Assembly (NCBI GenBank): GCA_900540875.1
Contig: UQHT01000008.1
Coordinates: 29,443-93,442, forward strand
Length of the DNA: 64,000 nucleotides
Origin: an uncultured Collinsella sp.
GTDB taxonomy: Bacteria; Actinomycetota; Coriobacteriia; Coriobacteriales; Coriobacteriaceae
Reading direction: 5' to 3'
Each line of letters starts with the position of its first letter. Position 1 is the first letter of the stretch. The notes beneath the pieces were generated by a model. The model had not been told where the DNA came from, searched no databases, and saw only the letters and a list, made by a program, of their open reading frames with translations. A program made the translations under genes and the position numbers. This document shows, one piece after another, positions 39,865 through 47,445 of the stretch.

Positions 39865-40944
39865 ATGGCAAACAAGCTCTCTGTCGCATTCATCGGCACC
39901 GGAATCATGGGTGCCCCCATCGCCGGCCACATCCTGGATGCCGGCTATCCCGTCACGGTCAACAACCGTACCAAGTCCAAGGCCGTCGCGCTTATCGAGC
40001 GCGGTGCCGTTTGGGCCGATACGCCGGCAGATGCCGTGGCGAGCGCCGACGTCGTCTTTACCATGGTGGGTTATCCCTCCGAGGTCGAGGAGCTCTACCT
40101 GGCGGGCGACGGCCTGCTCGCGTGCACTAAGCCCGGCGCGGTCCTGATCGACCTCACCACAAGCTCGCCCGAGCTGGCGCGCGACATTGCCGAGGCCGCC
40201 CAGGTTTCCGGCCGCATGGCGTTTGACTGCCCCGTCACCGGCGGCGAGTCGGGCGCTATCGCCGGTACGCTCACGGCTATCGTGGGCGCTACCGAGAACG
40301 ACATCGCGCCGGTCCGCGACATCCTTGCCACCTTTGCGGCCAACATCTGCTGCTTCGACGGCGCCGGCAAGGGCCAGGCTGCCAAGCTCGCCAACCAGGT
40401 GTCGCTGGGCGCCTGCATGGTCGGCATGGCAGACGCCATGGCATTTGCCGAGCTGAGCGGCCTTGACCTGGAGAAGACCCGCCAGATGATCCTGGGCGGT
40501 ACCGGCAAGTCCGGCGCCATGGAGAGCCTGGCTCCCAAGGCGCTTGACGGCGACTACAAGCCCGGCTTTATGGTCGAGCACTTCATTAAGGACCTGCGCT
40601 TGGCGCTCGCTTACGCCGATGACCGCGAGCTCGCGCTGCCCGGTGCCGACGTCGCTTTTACGCTCTACGACATGCTCGACGCCATCGGTGGCGCCAAGCT
40701 GGGCACCCAGGCCATCACGGTTCTCTACAAGGAGGAGGCCGACGCCATCGCCGCCGGTCTGGACTGGTCGCAGTATCGCCCCGAGGAGCATGGCGCTCAC
40801 GAGGAAGGTTGCGGTTGCGGCGAGCACGGCGAGGACCATGAGTGCGGCTGTGGCCATCACCATGGCGAGGACCACGAGTGCTGCGGCGGCCACGGCCATG
40901 ACGACGGCCACGAGTGCTGCTGCGGCCACCATCACGGGGAGTAG
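39865..40944 (+). CDS. 3-hydroxyisobutyrate dehydrogenase-like enzyme with His/Cys metal tail
   Basis: Residues 1-~305 are a complete beta-hydroxyacid dehydrogenase: Rossmann motif FIGTGIMGAPIAGHI at 9-23, catalytic-domain DCPVTGGESGAIAGTL near 123-138, and the catalytic lysine in GKGQAAKLANQ near 173. The last ~53 residues are a separate low-complexity tail with about 14 His and 9 Cys, built from repeats of GEDHEC and GHHHGE, ending at the stop. Such a tail is not part of the family and strongly suggests bound metal such as nickel, zinc or copper. AAGGAAAGG precedes the ATG. The next gene starts 5 bp later. Confidence 0.9.
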   Translation: MANKLSVAFIGTGIMGAPIAGHILDAGYPVTVNNRTKSKAVALIERGAVWADTPADAVASADVVFTMVGYPSEVEELYLAGDGLLACTKPGAVLIDLTTSSPELARDIAEAAQVSGRMAFDCPVTGGESGAIAGTLTAIVGATENDIAPVRDILATFAANICCFDGAGKGQAAKLANQVSLGACMVGMADAMAFAELSGLDLEKTRQMILGGTGKSGAMESLAPKALDGDYKPGFMVEHFIKDLRLALAYADDRELALPGADVAFTLYDMLDAIGGAKLGTQAITVLYKEEADAIAAGLDWSQYRPEEHGAHEEGCGCGEHGEDHECGCGHHHGEDHECCGGHGHDDGHECCCGHHHGE

Positions 40945-40949
40945 CGCCC

Positions 40950-41378
40950 ATGAGCTGGACGTTCGTGGTGCTTGCGCTGGTACTCTTTCTCTTTGCGATC
41001 TACATCGGCTTTCTGTGCGGCCAGTGGGCGTGCGAAAAGCGTGTCATCACCAAGCGCGACTACTGGATTGCCAACTTTGCAGGAGCGGCGGCGGTCGTCC
41101 TACTGACCTGGGTGTTCTCGCTGTTCCCGCTGGTGCAGTTTGCGCCGATCGGCTGGCTCGGCGGCTTTATCGCCGGCCTTAAGATGAGCTTTGGCGAGTC
41201 CGTCGGTCCATGGCGCAAGCACGACGAGGTTTTTAACGTCAACAAGGCTCATCGCGCCGCCGCCGACGCGGGCGACGCCGAGGAGCGCCGCCGTGCACGT
41301 CGCAATGGCGCGGCCGACCGGCAGCTCATCTCGGTCACCGATGACAGCAAGGGTGCTGGCAAGCACGCCAAGAAATAA
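40950..41378 (+). CDS. Uncharacterised membrane protein (142 aa)
   Basis: MSWTFVVLALVLFLFAIYIGF is a first membrane segment (1-21). A second hydrophobic segment lies at about 34-55 and a third weaker one at 58-76. A basic cytoplasmic tail with RRRARRNG follows, ending in lysines. I do not recognise a family. GGGGAG lies before the ATG at 40950, within the 3' end of the His/Cys-tailed dehydrogenase gene, so the two are probably translated from one message. Two further genes follow at spacings of 15 and 6 bp. Confidence 0.75.
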   Translation: MSWTFVVLALVLFLFAIYIGFLCGQWACEKRVITKRDYWIANFAGAAAVVLLTWVFSLFPLVQFAPIGWLGGFIAGLKMSFGESVGPWRKHDEVFNVNKAHRAAADAGDAEERRRARRNGAADRQLISVTDDSKGAGKHAKK

Positions 41379-41393
41379 AAAGAAGAGGTAACT

Positions 41394-42092
41394 ATGGCAG
41401 AAAACAAAGACGAACAGCTCACCGACGAGGAGCTGGCACAGCTCCAGCTGGCAGAGGAGAACGAGAACGCCGTCGACCGTCTGGTCCAGGAGCTCGGCTG
41501 CCCCACGCGCCGCATCCGCCAGTTTGCCGCCCGCGTGCTGCACCTGCTTGCCGAGCGCGATCCGCAGCGCGTCGTGCCCTGTGTGCCCGCGTTGATCGAG
41601 GCGCTCGACCGCCCCGAGGCGCAGACCCGCTGGGAGGCCCTCGATGCCCTGACGGCGCTCGCCACCACCTGCCCCGAGCAGATGGAGGACGCCTTTGAGG
41701 GCGCCGAGACCGCGCTGTTCGACGAGATTTCCTCCACGCTGCGCTATGCCGCCTTCCGCCTGCTGTGCGTGTGGGGTGCCACGAGCGTCGAGCGTTCGCG
41801 CGAGGCTTGGCCCATCCTGGACGAGGCCATCCAGTGCTACCACGGCGACCTTGAGTATCGCGACATGCTCGGTTGCCTGTACGAGTTTTGCCAGGGCGAG
41901 ATCGACGCCGAGGTTGCCGAGAAGCTTGCGCTGCGCCTTAAGTTCGATGCCGAGAACGGTAAGGGCAGCTATCTTAAGGCCCGTTCGAGCGAGATTTGCG
42001 AAATGCTTGTTAAACGTTTTGGCCTGGATCTCTCCAAAAAGAAGAAGCGTGCTAGCGTTAAAAAATCTGACGACGCCGAAGACGAGGAGTAA
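41394..42092 (+). CDS. HEAT-repeat-like protein (232 aa)
   Basis: An all-helical soluble acidic protein. After an acidic N-terminus (MAENKDEQLTDEELAQLQ) it shows repeated helix pairs of HEAT type: VDRLVQELGCPTRRIRQFAA with RVLHLLAERDPQRVVPCVPALIEAL, then DRPEAQTRWEALDALTALA. The C-terminus is lysine-rich (SKKKKR) and then acidic. HEAT proteins bind other proteins; the partner is unknown. AGAAGAGG precedes the ATG. It ends 6 bp before the isocitrate dehydrogenase gene. Confidence 0.75.
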   Translation: MAENKDEQLTDEELAQLQLAEENENAVDRLVQELGCPTRRIRQFAARVLHLLAERDPQRVVPCVPALIEALDRPEAQTRWEALDALTALATTCPEQMEDAFEGAETALFDEISSTLRYAAFRLLCVWGATSVERSREAWPILDEAIQCYHGDLEYRDMLGCLYEFCQGEIDAEVAEKLALRLKFDAENGKGSYLKARSSEICEMLVKRFGLDLSKKKKRASVKKSDDAEDEE

Positions 42093-42098
42093 CAGATT

Positions 42099-43184
42099 AT
42101 GGCGCACGATGTAGTCCTGATTCCCGGTGACGGCATCGGTCCCGAGATTACGCAGGCCATGCGCCGCGTGGTCGAGGCCACCGGTGTCCAGATCAACTGG
42201 AACGTCCAGGAGGCCGGTGCCGGCGTCATGGACGAGTTTGGCACGCCGCTGCCCCAACATGTGCTCGATGCGGTCGCCGAGACCAAGGTTGCCATCAAGG
42301 GCCCCATCACCACGCCGGTCGGCACGGGTTTCCGCAGCGTTAACGTGGCCCTGCGCAAGCACTTCGACCTGTACGCCTGCGTGCGCCCCTGCCTGTCGCA
42401 GCCGGGCGACGGCTCGCGCTTCCGCGACGTCGACCTGGTCATCGTGCGTGAGAACACCGAGGACCTCTACGCCGGGATCGAGTTCGATGAGGGCGCTGCC
42501 GAGGTCGAGGAGCTCTCACAGCTTGTCGAGCGCTCGGGTCAGAAGACCTTCGCCGCCGATTCCGCCATCTCAATTAAGCCCATCTCCATCGCCAAGAGCC
42601 GCCGCATTGTGGAGTACGCCTTTGAGTACGCCCGCCGCTGCGGCCGTAAAAAGGTGACGGCCGTGCACAAGGCCAACATTATGAAGGCGACCGATGGCCT
42701 GTTCCTGCGCGTTGCGCGCGAGGTGGCCGCCAACTATCCCGATATTGAGTTCAACGACAAGATCGTCGACGCCACCTGCATGGGCCTGGTCCAGAACCCC
42801 AACGACTTCGATGTCCTGGTGCTGCCCAACCTGTACGGCGATATCGTCAGCGACCTGTGCGCCGGCCTGGTAGGTGGCCTGGGTATGGCCCCCGGCTCCA
42901 ACATCGGTGCCGACTGCGCCATCTTCGAGGCAACGCATGGCTCCGCGCCCGATATCGCTGGCCAGGATATCGCCAACCCCACGGCCGAGATTCTGTCTGC
43001 GGCTATGATGCTCGATCATCTGGGCGAGAGCGATGCGGCCAATCGTATCCGCGCCGCCGTGTCCGCCACGCTCGACGAGGGTAAGCAGGTTACCGGCGAC
43101 GTGCGTCGTGCCCAGACCGGCTCCGTCGAGGGCGCCGTGGGCACGCAGGCCTTTGCCGATGCCGTTATCGCGCACCTGGCCTAA
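42099..43184 (+). CDS. icd: NAD-dependent isocitrate dehydrogenase
   Basis: A 361-residue decarboxylating dehydrogenase of the isocitrate/isopropylmalate family. IPGDGIGPEIT is at 7-17. The loop TTPVGTGFRSVNVALRKHFDLYACVRP has the Ser-Val-Asn and Arg residues typical of isocitrate rather than isopropylmalate enzymes. VRENTEDLYAGIE, the catalytic Lys/Tyr region, VVDATCMG-like DATCMGLVQNPNDFDVLV, and EATHGSAPDIAGQDIANP follow. The short length suggests the NAD-linked or homo-oligomeric type; cofactor preference is inferred. It ends the four-gene run that starts at 39865. Confidence 0.88.
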   Translation: MAHDVVLIPGDGIGPEITQAMRRVVEATGVQINWNVQEAGAGVMDEFGTPLPQHVLDAVAETKVAIKGPITTPVGTGFRSVNVALRKHFDLYACVRPCLSQPGDGSRFRDVDLVIVRENTEDLYAGIEFDEGAAEVEELSQLVERSGQKTFAADSAISIKPISIAKSRRIVEYAFEYARRCGRKKVTAVHKANIMKATDGLFLRVAREVAANYPDIEFNDKIVDATCMGLVQNPNDFDVLVLPNLYGDIVSDLCAGLVGGLGMAPGSNIGADCAIFEATHGSAPDIAGQDIANPTAEILSAAMMLDHLGESDAANRIRAAVSATLDEGKQVTGDVRRAQTGSVEGAVGTQAFADAVIAHLA

Positions 43185-43243
43185 GACATGCAGGCTGCAA
43201 ACGCCTAAATAGTACTTAAGTGTTTGCGTATAACCTAAGAATC

Positions 43244-43277
43244 AATACGCCCGGCACTCTGTCGGGCGTATTCTATT
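43244..43277 (+). terminator. Terminator of icd
   Basis: AATACGCCCG (43244-43253) pairs with CGGGCGTATT (43263-43272), followed by CTATT. Confidence 0.75.
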
Positions 43278-43310
43278 GAAGACTATGTTTCCTAACAAGG
43301 AGTAACTGAT

Positions 43311-44405
43311 ATGGGTCTGATTCAAAAGAAGGACGAGAAGGACGAGATCGACGGCATCCAGATCATCGAGCGCGGCGAAGGCCCCGACGGTGACGAGGAC
43401 GAGAAGATCGATCTGGTCGCCGGTACGTCTGCCGAGCACATTGCCGCCGGCACGACGGCCGAGGAGGAGGACGCCCGACTGGAGGCTCAGATTGCCGCGG
43501 ATGCCGCTGACGAGAATCTGATGCCCGAGGCCCAGGATGAGGACGACGATATTCTGGGTTCCGATGCGGACGACCATGCATCCAAGCACAAGAAGACGAT
43601 GATTGCCGCCTTTGTGGTCGCCATCGTGATTGCTGCGGTGGTCGGCTTCTTTATTGGCAATGGCGGCTTTGGCGGCAAGGGTGTCGGCTCGTCGACCCTG
43701 ACCGAAGATCAGCTCGATTCGACCGTGGCAAGCTATAGCTACAACGGCAAGAAGAGCGATATCACCGCGCGCGAGGCTATCGAGAGCCAGTACAGCCTCG
43801 ACACCGTCAAGGATAGCGATGGCAACTACACCGCTCCGTCTGCCGACGTTATCCTGTCCTACGTGCGCAACAAGATCCTGCTGGACGCTGCCGAGGACGA
43901 GGGCATTACCGTTTCTTCCAAGGAAATGAAGCAGTACGCCGAGGATTCCATCGGCACCTCCGACTACAAGACCATGGCCACGCAGTACGGCGTGTCCAAG
44001 GACCAGGCCAAGCAGATCGTCCGTCAGTCCGCGACGCTGCAGAAGCTCTACAAGGAGAAGGTGGGCGATGGCTCCGCAAGCATGCCGACTGCTCCGACTG
44101 AGCCTGCTGACGGCAACGAGGAGACCGCGAGCAAGGATTACGCCGACTACATCATCAACCTTGCCGGTGACGAGTGGGATAGCTCGAAGGGAACCTGGAA
44201 GGACGAGAACAGCACCTACGCTAAGGCCTTCGCCGACGATGCCTTTACCGCCGATAGTGCCACCTACAAGCAGGCCATGACCGCCTATTACACCGCCTAC
44301 CAGCAGTACTCCTCGCAGGCTTCGAGCGCCAGCTCCAAGTGGACCGAGTACGCTAACGGCCTGTACGCCAAGGCCAACATCAGCATCTACGGCCTGTTCG
44401 CGTAA
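43311..44405 (+). CDS. Membrane-anchored SurA-like extracytoplasmic protein
   Basis: A 364-residue protein. The first ~93 residues are cytoplasmic and very acidic. One membrane helix follows (about 96-118, MIAAFVVAIVIAAVVGFFIG). The outer part has an Ala/Asp/Lys-rich helical domain resembling the N-terminal chaperone domain of SurA/trigger-factor-like proteins (SADVILSYVRNKILLDAAEDEGITVSSKEMKQYAE). No peptidyl-prolyl isomerase domain is seen. A role in folding exported proteins is plausible only by similarity. AAGGAG precedes the ATG. A terminator lies on each side, so it is monocistronic. Confidence 0.75.
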   Translation: MGLIQKKDEKDEIDGIQIIERGEGPDGDEDEKIDLVAGTSAEHIAAGTTAEEEDARLEAQIAADAADENLMPEAQDEDDDILGSDADDHASKHKKTMIAAFVVAIVIAAVVGFFIGNGGFGGKGVGSSTLTEDQLDSTVASYSYNGKKSDITAREAIESQYSLDTVKDSDGNYTAPSADVILSYVRNKILLDAAEDEGITVSSKEMKQYAEDSIGTSDYKTMATQYGVSKDQAKQIVRQSATLQKLYKEKVGDGSASMPTAPTEPADGNEETASKDYADYIINLAGDEWDSSKGTWKDENSTYAKAFADDAFTADSATYKQAMTAYYTAYQQYSSQASSASSKWTEYANGLYAKANISIYGLFA

Positions 44406-44449
44406 GGTTTGCCTGAGCTTATCGATCGCGTAGCCGAACTATCTGAATA

Positions 44450-44486
44450 AGCCCGCTAGAACGATATCCGTTCTAGCGGGCTATTT
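44450..44486 (+). terminator. Terminator after the SurA-like gene
   Basis: A perfect 14-bp stem, AGCCCGCTAGAACG and complement, loop ATATC, then ATTTG. It is nearly symmetrical and may also serve the convergent XRE operon. Confidence 0.8.
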
Positions 44487-44518
44487 GCGTTTGGGCGCTG
44501 GTGGCTACATTATGCCTA

Positions 44519-44755
44519 TTAATCTTTAAGTCCAAAGAGGTTATCGGCTTCATCGTCAGGCATATATTCCAGCACATCGCCCGGTTGGCAGTCGAGAGCC
44601 CGGCATATCGCGTCAAGAGTTGAAAAGCGCACGGCAGAAACCTTGCCCGTCTTGATACGCGACATATTGACCTGGGAGATACCCACGCGTTCCGCAAGCT
44701 CTTTGGATGAAATCTTGCGTTCGGCAAGCATGCGGTCAAGCCGCAGAATAATCAT
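44519..44755 (-). CDS. XRE-family small helix-turn-helix regulator
   Basis: A 78-residue Cro/C1-type HTH. MIILRLDRMLAERKISSKELAERVGISQVNMSRIKTGKVSAVRFSTLDAICRALDCQPGDVLEY is the standard five-helix domain, followed by a short acidic tail. It is directly downstream of a DUF2975 membrane protein (9 bp), a pairing common in Firmicutes and Actinobacteria (yoaS/yozG type). The membrane protein may control the regulator (inference). It differs from its neighbours by lower GC content. Confidence 0.9.
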   Translation of the reverse strand: MIILRLDRMLAERKISSKELAERVGISQVNMSRIKTGKVSAVRFSTLDAICRALDCQPGDVLEYMPDDEADNLFGLKD

Positions 44756-44764
44756 GGATTCCCC

Positions 44765-45403
44765 CTAGAGCAACTCGTCATCTTGTTTTTGCAGGATACA
44801 CCCGTACTGGAAGACGCTGGCAATCAGGCTAATAATCAGGCCTGCAAAGACCATAGAGAGGTCGAGGTGCTGGCCACCAAGCGCATCCGTAAAGTTGCCG
44901 CCAAATCCTGAGAGTATCAGCCCCGTGACTATGGCACCAAGAAGCTTCACAGCAACGCCGCCAATAAGGAACAAATGTCCTACTTGACGTAGTATGCGGA
45001 TGCATTCGAGGTCAAAGGGCCTGCCCGCCTTTTCAATGGCGGAGAAAAACCTGTATGCGCTTAGCGCGATGGCAAGCGCGAGGCATGCCATCATGCCGCT
45101 CCCTATGGCAGTATGACCGTCGTGCGCGACAAGCATAAGAGGAGTCTGTTCATTGGTGCCGACGAGAGCGAGAATTGGCCCTTCGCTAGCCTCAAGCTCT
45201 ACGGATTGGAGACAGAACCCTTGGGAGAGGCTAGGCAATATGAGTAGATCGTAGATTGCAATGACTGCGAGGAGTCCCAGAGCGAGCGCCACGATGGTGC
45301 AGATTGTGCCCCATTTGCAGTAGCGAGTGAGCTTCCTCAGTTTGGCTATTGCCTGTTCACGGTCGATGGCTTCATTCGATTTGGATACGTTCCAGCGGAT
45401 CAT
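44765..45403 (-). CDS. DUF2975 family membrane protein
   Basis: A 212-residue protein with four membrane segments (about residues 33-55, 100-120, 142-165 and 180-200) in the arrangement of DUF2975. The conserved stretch IEKAGRPFDLECIRILRQVGHLFL lies in the third quarter, before the last pair. The start at 45403 is chosen because GGAGG lies 4-5 nt upstream; a UUG 15 nt earlier is less likely. It is transcribed toward and with the XRE gene. The function of the family is unknown. Confidence 0.82.
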   Translation of the reverse strand: MIRWNVSKSNEAIDREQAIAKLRKLTRYCKWGTICTIVALALGLLAVIAIYDLLILPSLSQGFCLQSVELEASEGPILALVGTNEQTPLMLVAHDGHTAIGSGMMACLALAIALSAYRFFSAIEKAGRPFDLECIRILRQVGHLFLIGGVAVKLLGAIVTGLILSGFGGNFTDALGGQHLDLSMVFAGLIISLIASVFQYGCILQKQDDELL

Positions 45404-45638
45404 AGCTCCTCCAACCAATGTCTTGGATGATACTTGTATCTTATATCATACTTAATGATAAACGATAAACAATTACAGATTAGAGTAAGAGTAAGTAATG
45501 TTTGTGAGACGAATAGCGAGAGCTTGTGGCATATTTAGGGAGCGAGAGTTTGGCACGTGGGGGATGGACGAGTATCTAAATATCCTGCAACCGCGCAAGT
45601 GCTTCATCGGGTCTCCCTAATTCATATGGGAAAACGGC

Positions 45639-45652
45639 TGCAAACGATTGCA
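45639..45652. promoter_or_regulatory. LacI/CcpA-type palindrome TGCAAACGATTGCA
   Basis: TGCAA and TTGCA arms around ACGA, the usual shape of a LacI-family operator. It lies about 320 bp before the PTS promoter. No LacI-family gene is in the window. Confidence 0.5.
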
Positions 45653-45658
45653 AATAAC

Positions 45659-45908
45659 CGGTGAACGGTCAAAAACTACCGTTCACCGATAATATCGAAA
45701 CTGGTTCTAACTGGTATTAAGTCAAAAAGACCAATTCACAAATCTTCACAATGACCTGCATTTTTTCTACAAGCCATTTTTAGCCACCCTGCGTTGTTTA
45801 GACACAAAAAAAGTTCCGATCTTTCGTCAAATCATTTCGAAACGGTTTCAAAACCGCAGGTAGAAGTGTTAATGAGCGGTAAACGGTCGATTTTTCACCG
45901 TGAACGGT
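45659..45908. promoter_or_regulatory. Four-copy CGGTRAACGGT operator array
   Basis: Copy 1 is at 45659-45669 and copy 2 at 45678-45688 in reverse, making a perfect 11-bp inverted repeat with an 8-bp spacer. Copy 3 (CGGTAAACGGT) is at about 45877-45887. Copy 4 lies in the palindrome CACCGTGAACGGTG at 45896-45909. The binding protein is unknown. Confidence 0.55.
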
Positions 45909-45959
45909 GCAAAAACGTTTTACTGTATGAATCAACGAAAGCAACCTCTTCTGTGGTGA

Positions 45960-45995
45960 TATAGTGACAACAACACGTCACGTGGTTACTACCAG
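45960..45995 (+). promoter_or_regulatory. PTS operon -10 box and GntR-type operator
   Basis: TATAGT at 45960-45965; the -35 region is weak. TGGTTACTACCA at 45983-45994 matches the site before agaS (CTGGTTACTACCAG) over 12 central bases and lies just after the expected start of transcription. Confidence 0.5.
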
Positions 45996-46111
45996 TTAAG
46001 AAACCACTGGTCTTTAAAGAACGCTTTCCAAGAAGCTTTAAGGGCACTCGCCCGCTGGCTTCCGAACATCATCGGACTCAGATCGTACACACCTTCGGAA
46101 GGGAAATTTGA

Positions 46112-46555
46112 ATGGTTGGCTTTATTCTTACCGGTCATGGACAGTTCGCACCCGGCCTCGCAAGCGCTATCGCTATGGTCGCCGGTGATCAGCCCGCTTT
46201 TACCGTCGTTCCTTTCGAGGGCGACCAGGCTGCTTCCTACGGTGAGGATCTCCGCGCCGCTATCACCGCCATGCGCGAGGAGTGCGATGGCGTGCTCGTC
46301 TTTACCGACCTGCTTGGTGGTACCCCGTTCAACCAGGCAATGATGATTGCCCAGGATGTCGACAACGTCGAGATTCTGACTGGCACGAACCTTCCCATGG
46401 TTATTGAGCTTCTGTTCCTCCGCGGCAACGCTACGCTCGCCGAGCTTGGCGAGCAGGCCGTGACCGTTGGCCAGACGGGCATCACCGCCCAGACGGTTGC
46501 CTCCGTCGCTGGTGCCGAGGAAGAGGATATCTTCGGTGACGAGGACGGCATCTAA
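46112..46555 (+). CDS. PTS mannose-family EIIA (GalNAc-type)
   Basis: A 147-residue EIIA of the mannose/sorbose superfamily, equivalent to AgaF. The phospho-histidine is H9 in MVGFILTGHGQFAPGLASA. VFTDLLGGTPFNQAM near 70 is the usual EIIA signature. It receives phosphate from HPr and passes it to EIIB. First gene of the operon EIIA-yajC-EIIB-EIIC-EIID; its stop overlaps the next start (TAATG). GGAAGGG lies upstream of the ATG. Confidence 0.95.
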   Translation: MVGFILTGHGQFAPGLASAIAMVAGDQPAFTVVPFEGDQAASYGEDLRAAITAMREECDGVLVFTDLLGGTPFNQAMMIAQDVDNVEILTGTNLPMVIELLFLRGNATLAELGEQAVTVGQTGITAQTVASVAGAEEEDIFGDEDGI

Positions 46556-46836
46556 TGGCCGATTTCGGAGCCAGCGTCCTGAGCTCCTCGGTCGCTCTTT
46601 TAGGCCTGCTTGTCGTCATGGGCTTGATTTACACCATCTGGTCGCAAATCAACATGAAGAAGAAGCAGAAGTACTTCAAGGAGCTGCACACGGAGCTCAA
46701 GCCGGGTCAGGAGGTTCTTTTCGCCGGCGGTATCTACGGAACCGTCAAAGGCATCGAAGGCGAGAAGGTCCAGATCAAAGTCCGATCCGGCGCCGTTGTA
46801 GATGTTTCGCGTTACGCGATTCAGGAGATCAAGTAA
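46555..46836 (+). CDS. yajC: YajC-like protein in the PTS operon
   Basis: A 93-residue protein with one N-terminal membrane helix (about 9-28), then a basic MKKKQKYFKELHTELKPGQEVLFAGGIYGTVKGI and a strand-rich end, the YajC plan. YajC is an accessory of SecDF; here no secD or secF is present. YajC-like genes inside mannose-family PTS operons are known in streptococci (hyaluronan/GalNAc type operons), so this is a PTS-linked paralogue, possibly helping assembly of EIIC/EIID (inference). Confidence 0.88.
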   Translation: MADFGASVLSSSVALLGLLVVMGLIYTIWSQINMKKKQKYFKELHTELKPGQEVLFAGGIYGTVKGIEGEKVQIKVRSGAVVDVSRYAIQEIK

Positions 46837-46872
46837 CTGTCGTCAGCAAATAACGAAAGGAAGCTGATCAAC

Positions 46873-47355
46873 ATGGCAGAACCCAACATTCTTCTTACCC
46901 GCATCGATAACCGACTGGTCCATGGTCAGGTCGCGACCCAGTGGAACTCCACCCTGGGCTCCAACCTCATCCTCGTCGCCAACGACGACGTGTCGACCAA
47001 CACCATGCGCCAGAACCTCATGAAGATGGCCGCTCCCGCCGGCGTCGCTACTCGTTTCTTCTCTCTGCAGAAGACCATCGACGTCATTGGCAAGGCGAGC
47101 CCGCGCCAGAAGATCTTCATCGTGGCCGAAACACCGGAAGACGTGCTTACGCTCGTCAAGGGCGGTGTGCCTATAAAGAAGGTAAACATCGGCAACATGC
47201 ACATGTCGGAAGGAAAGCGCCAAGTCGCCACCTCCGTCGCAGTTAACGACGAGGATGTCGCTGCGTTTAAAGAGCTGCAGGAATTGGGGGTGGAGTTGGA
47301 GATCAGGCGCGTTCCGAGCACGCCTGTTGAGGACACGAGCAAGCTCTTCTCGTAA
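46873..47355 (+). CDS. PTS mannose-family EIIB (GalNAc-type)
   Basis: A 160-residue EIIB. The phospho-histidine is H17 in LLTRIDNRLVHGQV, with VNIGNMHMSEGKRQV near 110-124 and the usual helix AFKELQELGVELEIR. It transfers phosphate to the sugar carried by EIIC/EIID. AAAGGAAG lies before the ATG. A degenerate paralogue of the same length lies at 56659. Confidence 0.95.
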   Translation: MAEPNILLTRIDNRLVHGQVATQWNSTLGSNLILVANDDVSTNTMRQNLMKMAAPAGVATRFFSLQKTIDVIGKASPRQKIFIVAETPEDVLTLVKGGVPIKKVNIGNMHMSEGKRQVATSVAVNDEDVAAFKELQELGVELEIRRVPSTPVEDTSKLFS

Positions 47356-47445
47356 TCCTCATGATCCACGTTGTCAGGAATGAAACCCTGACATTCTGTA
47401 CGTGAAATCCAAAGTGCGTACATACATTTTGAAAGGAGGAGCAAG

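Larger units (their letters stand above)
45404..46111. other. 708-bp regulatory region before the PTS operon
   Basis: An AT-rich, gene-free region between the divergent DUF2975 operon and the PTS operon. It holds a LacI-type palindrome at 45639-45652, four copies of CGGTRAACGGT (45659-45908), the palindrome-like GAAACGGTTTC near 45839-45849, a -10 box TATAGT at 45960-45965, and a GntR-type site at 45982-45995. The last ~100 bp are a leader with GGAAGGG before the EIIA start. Confidence 0.6.
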
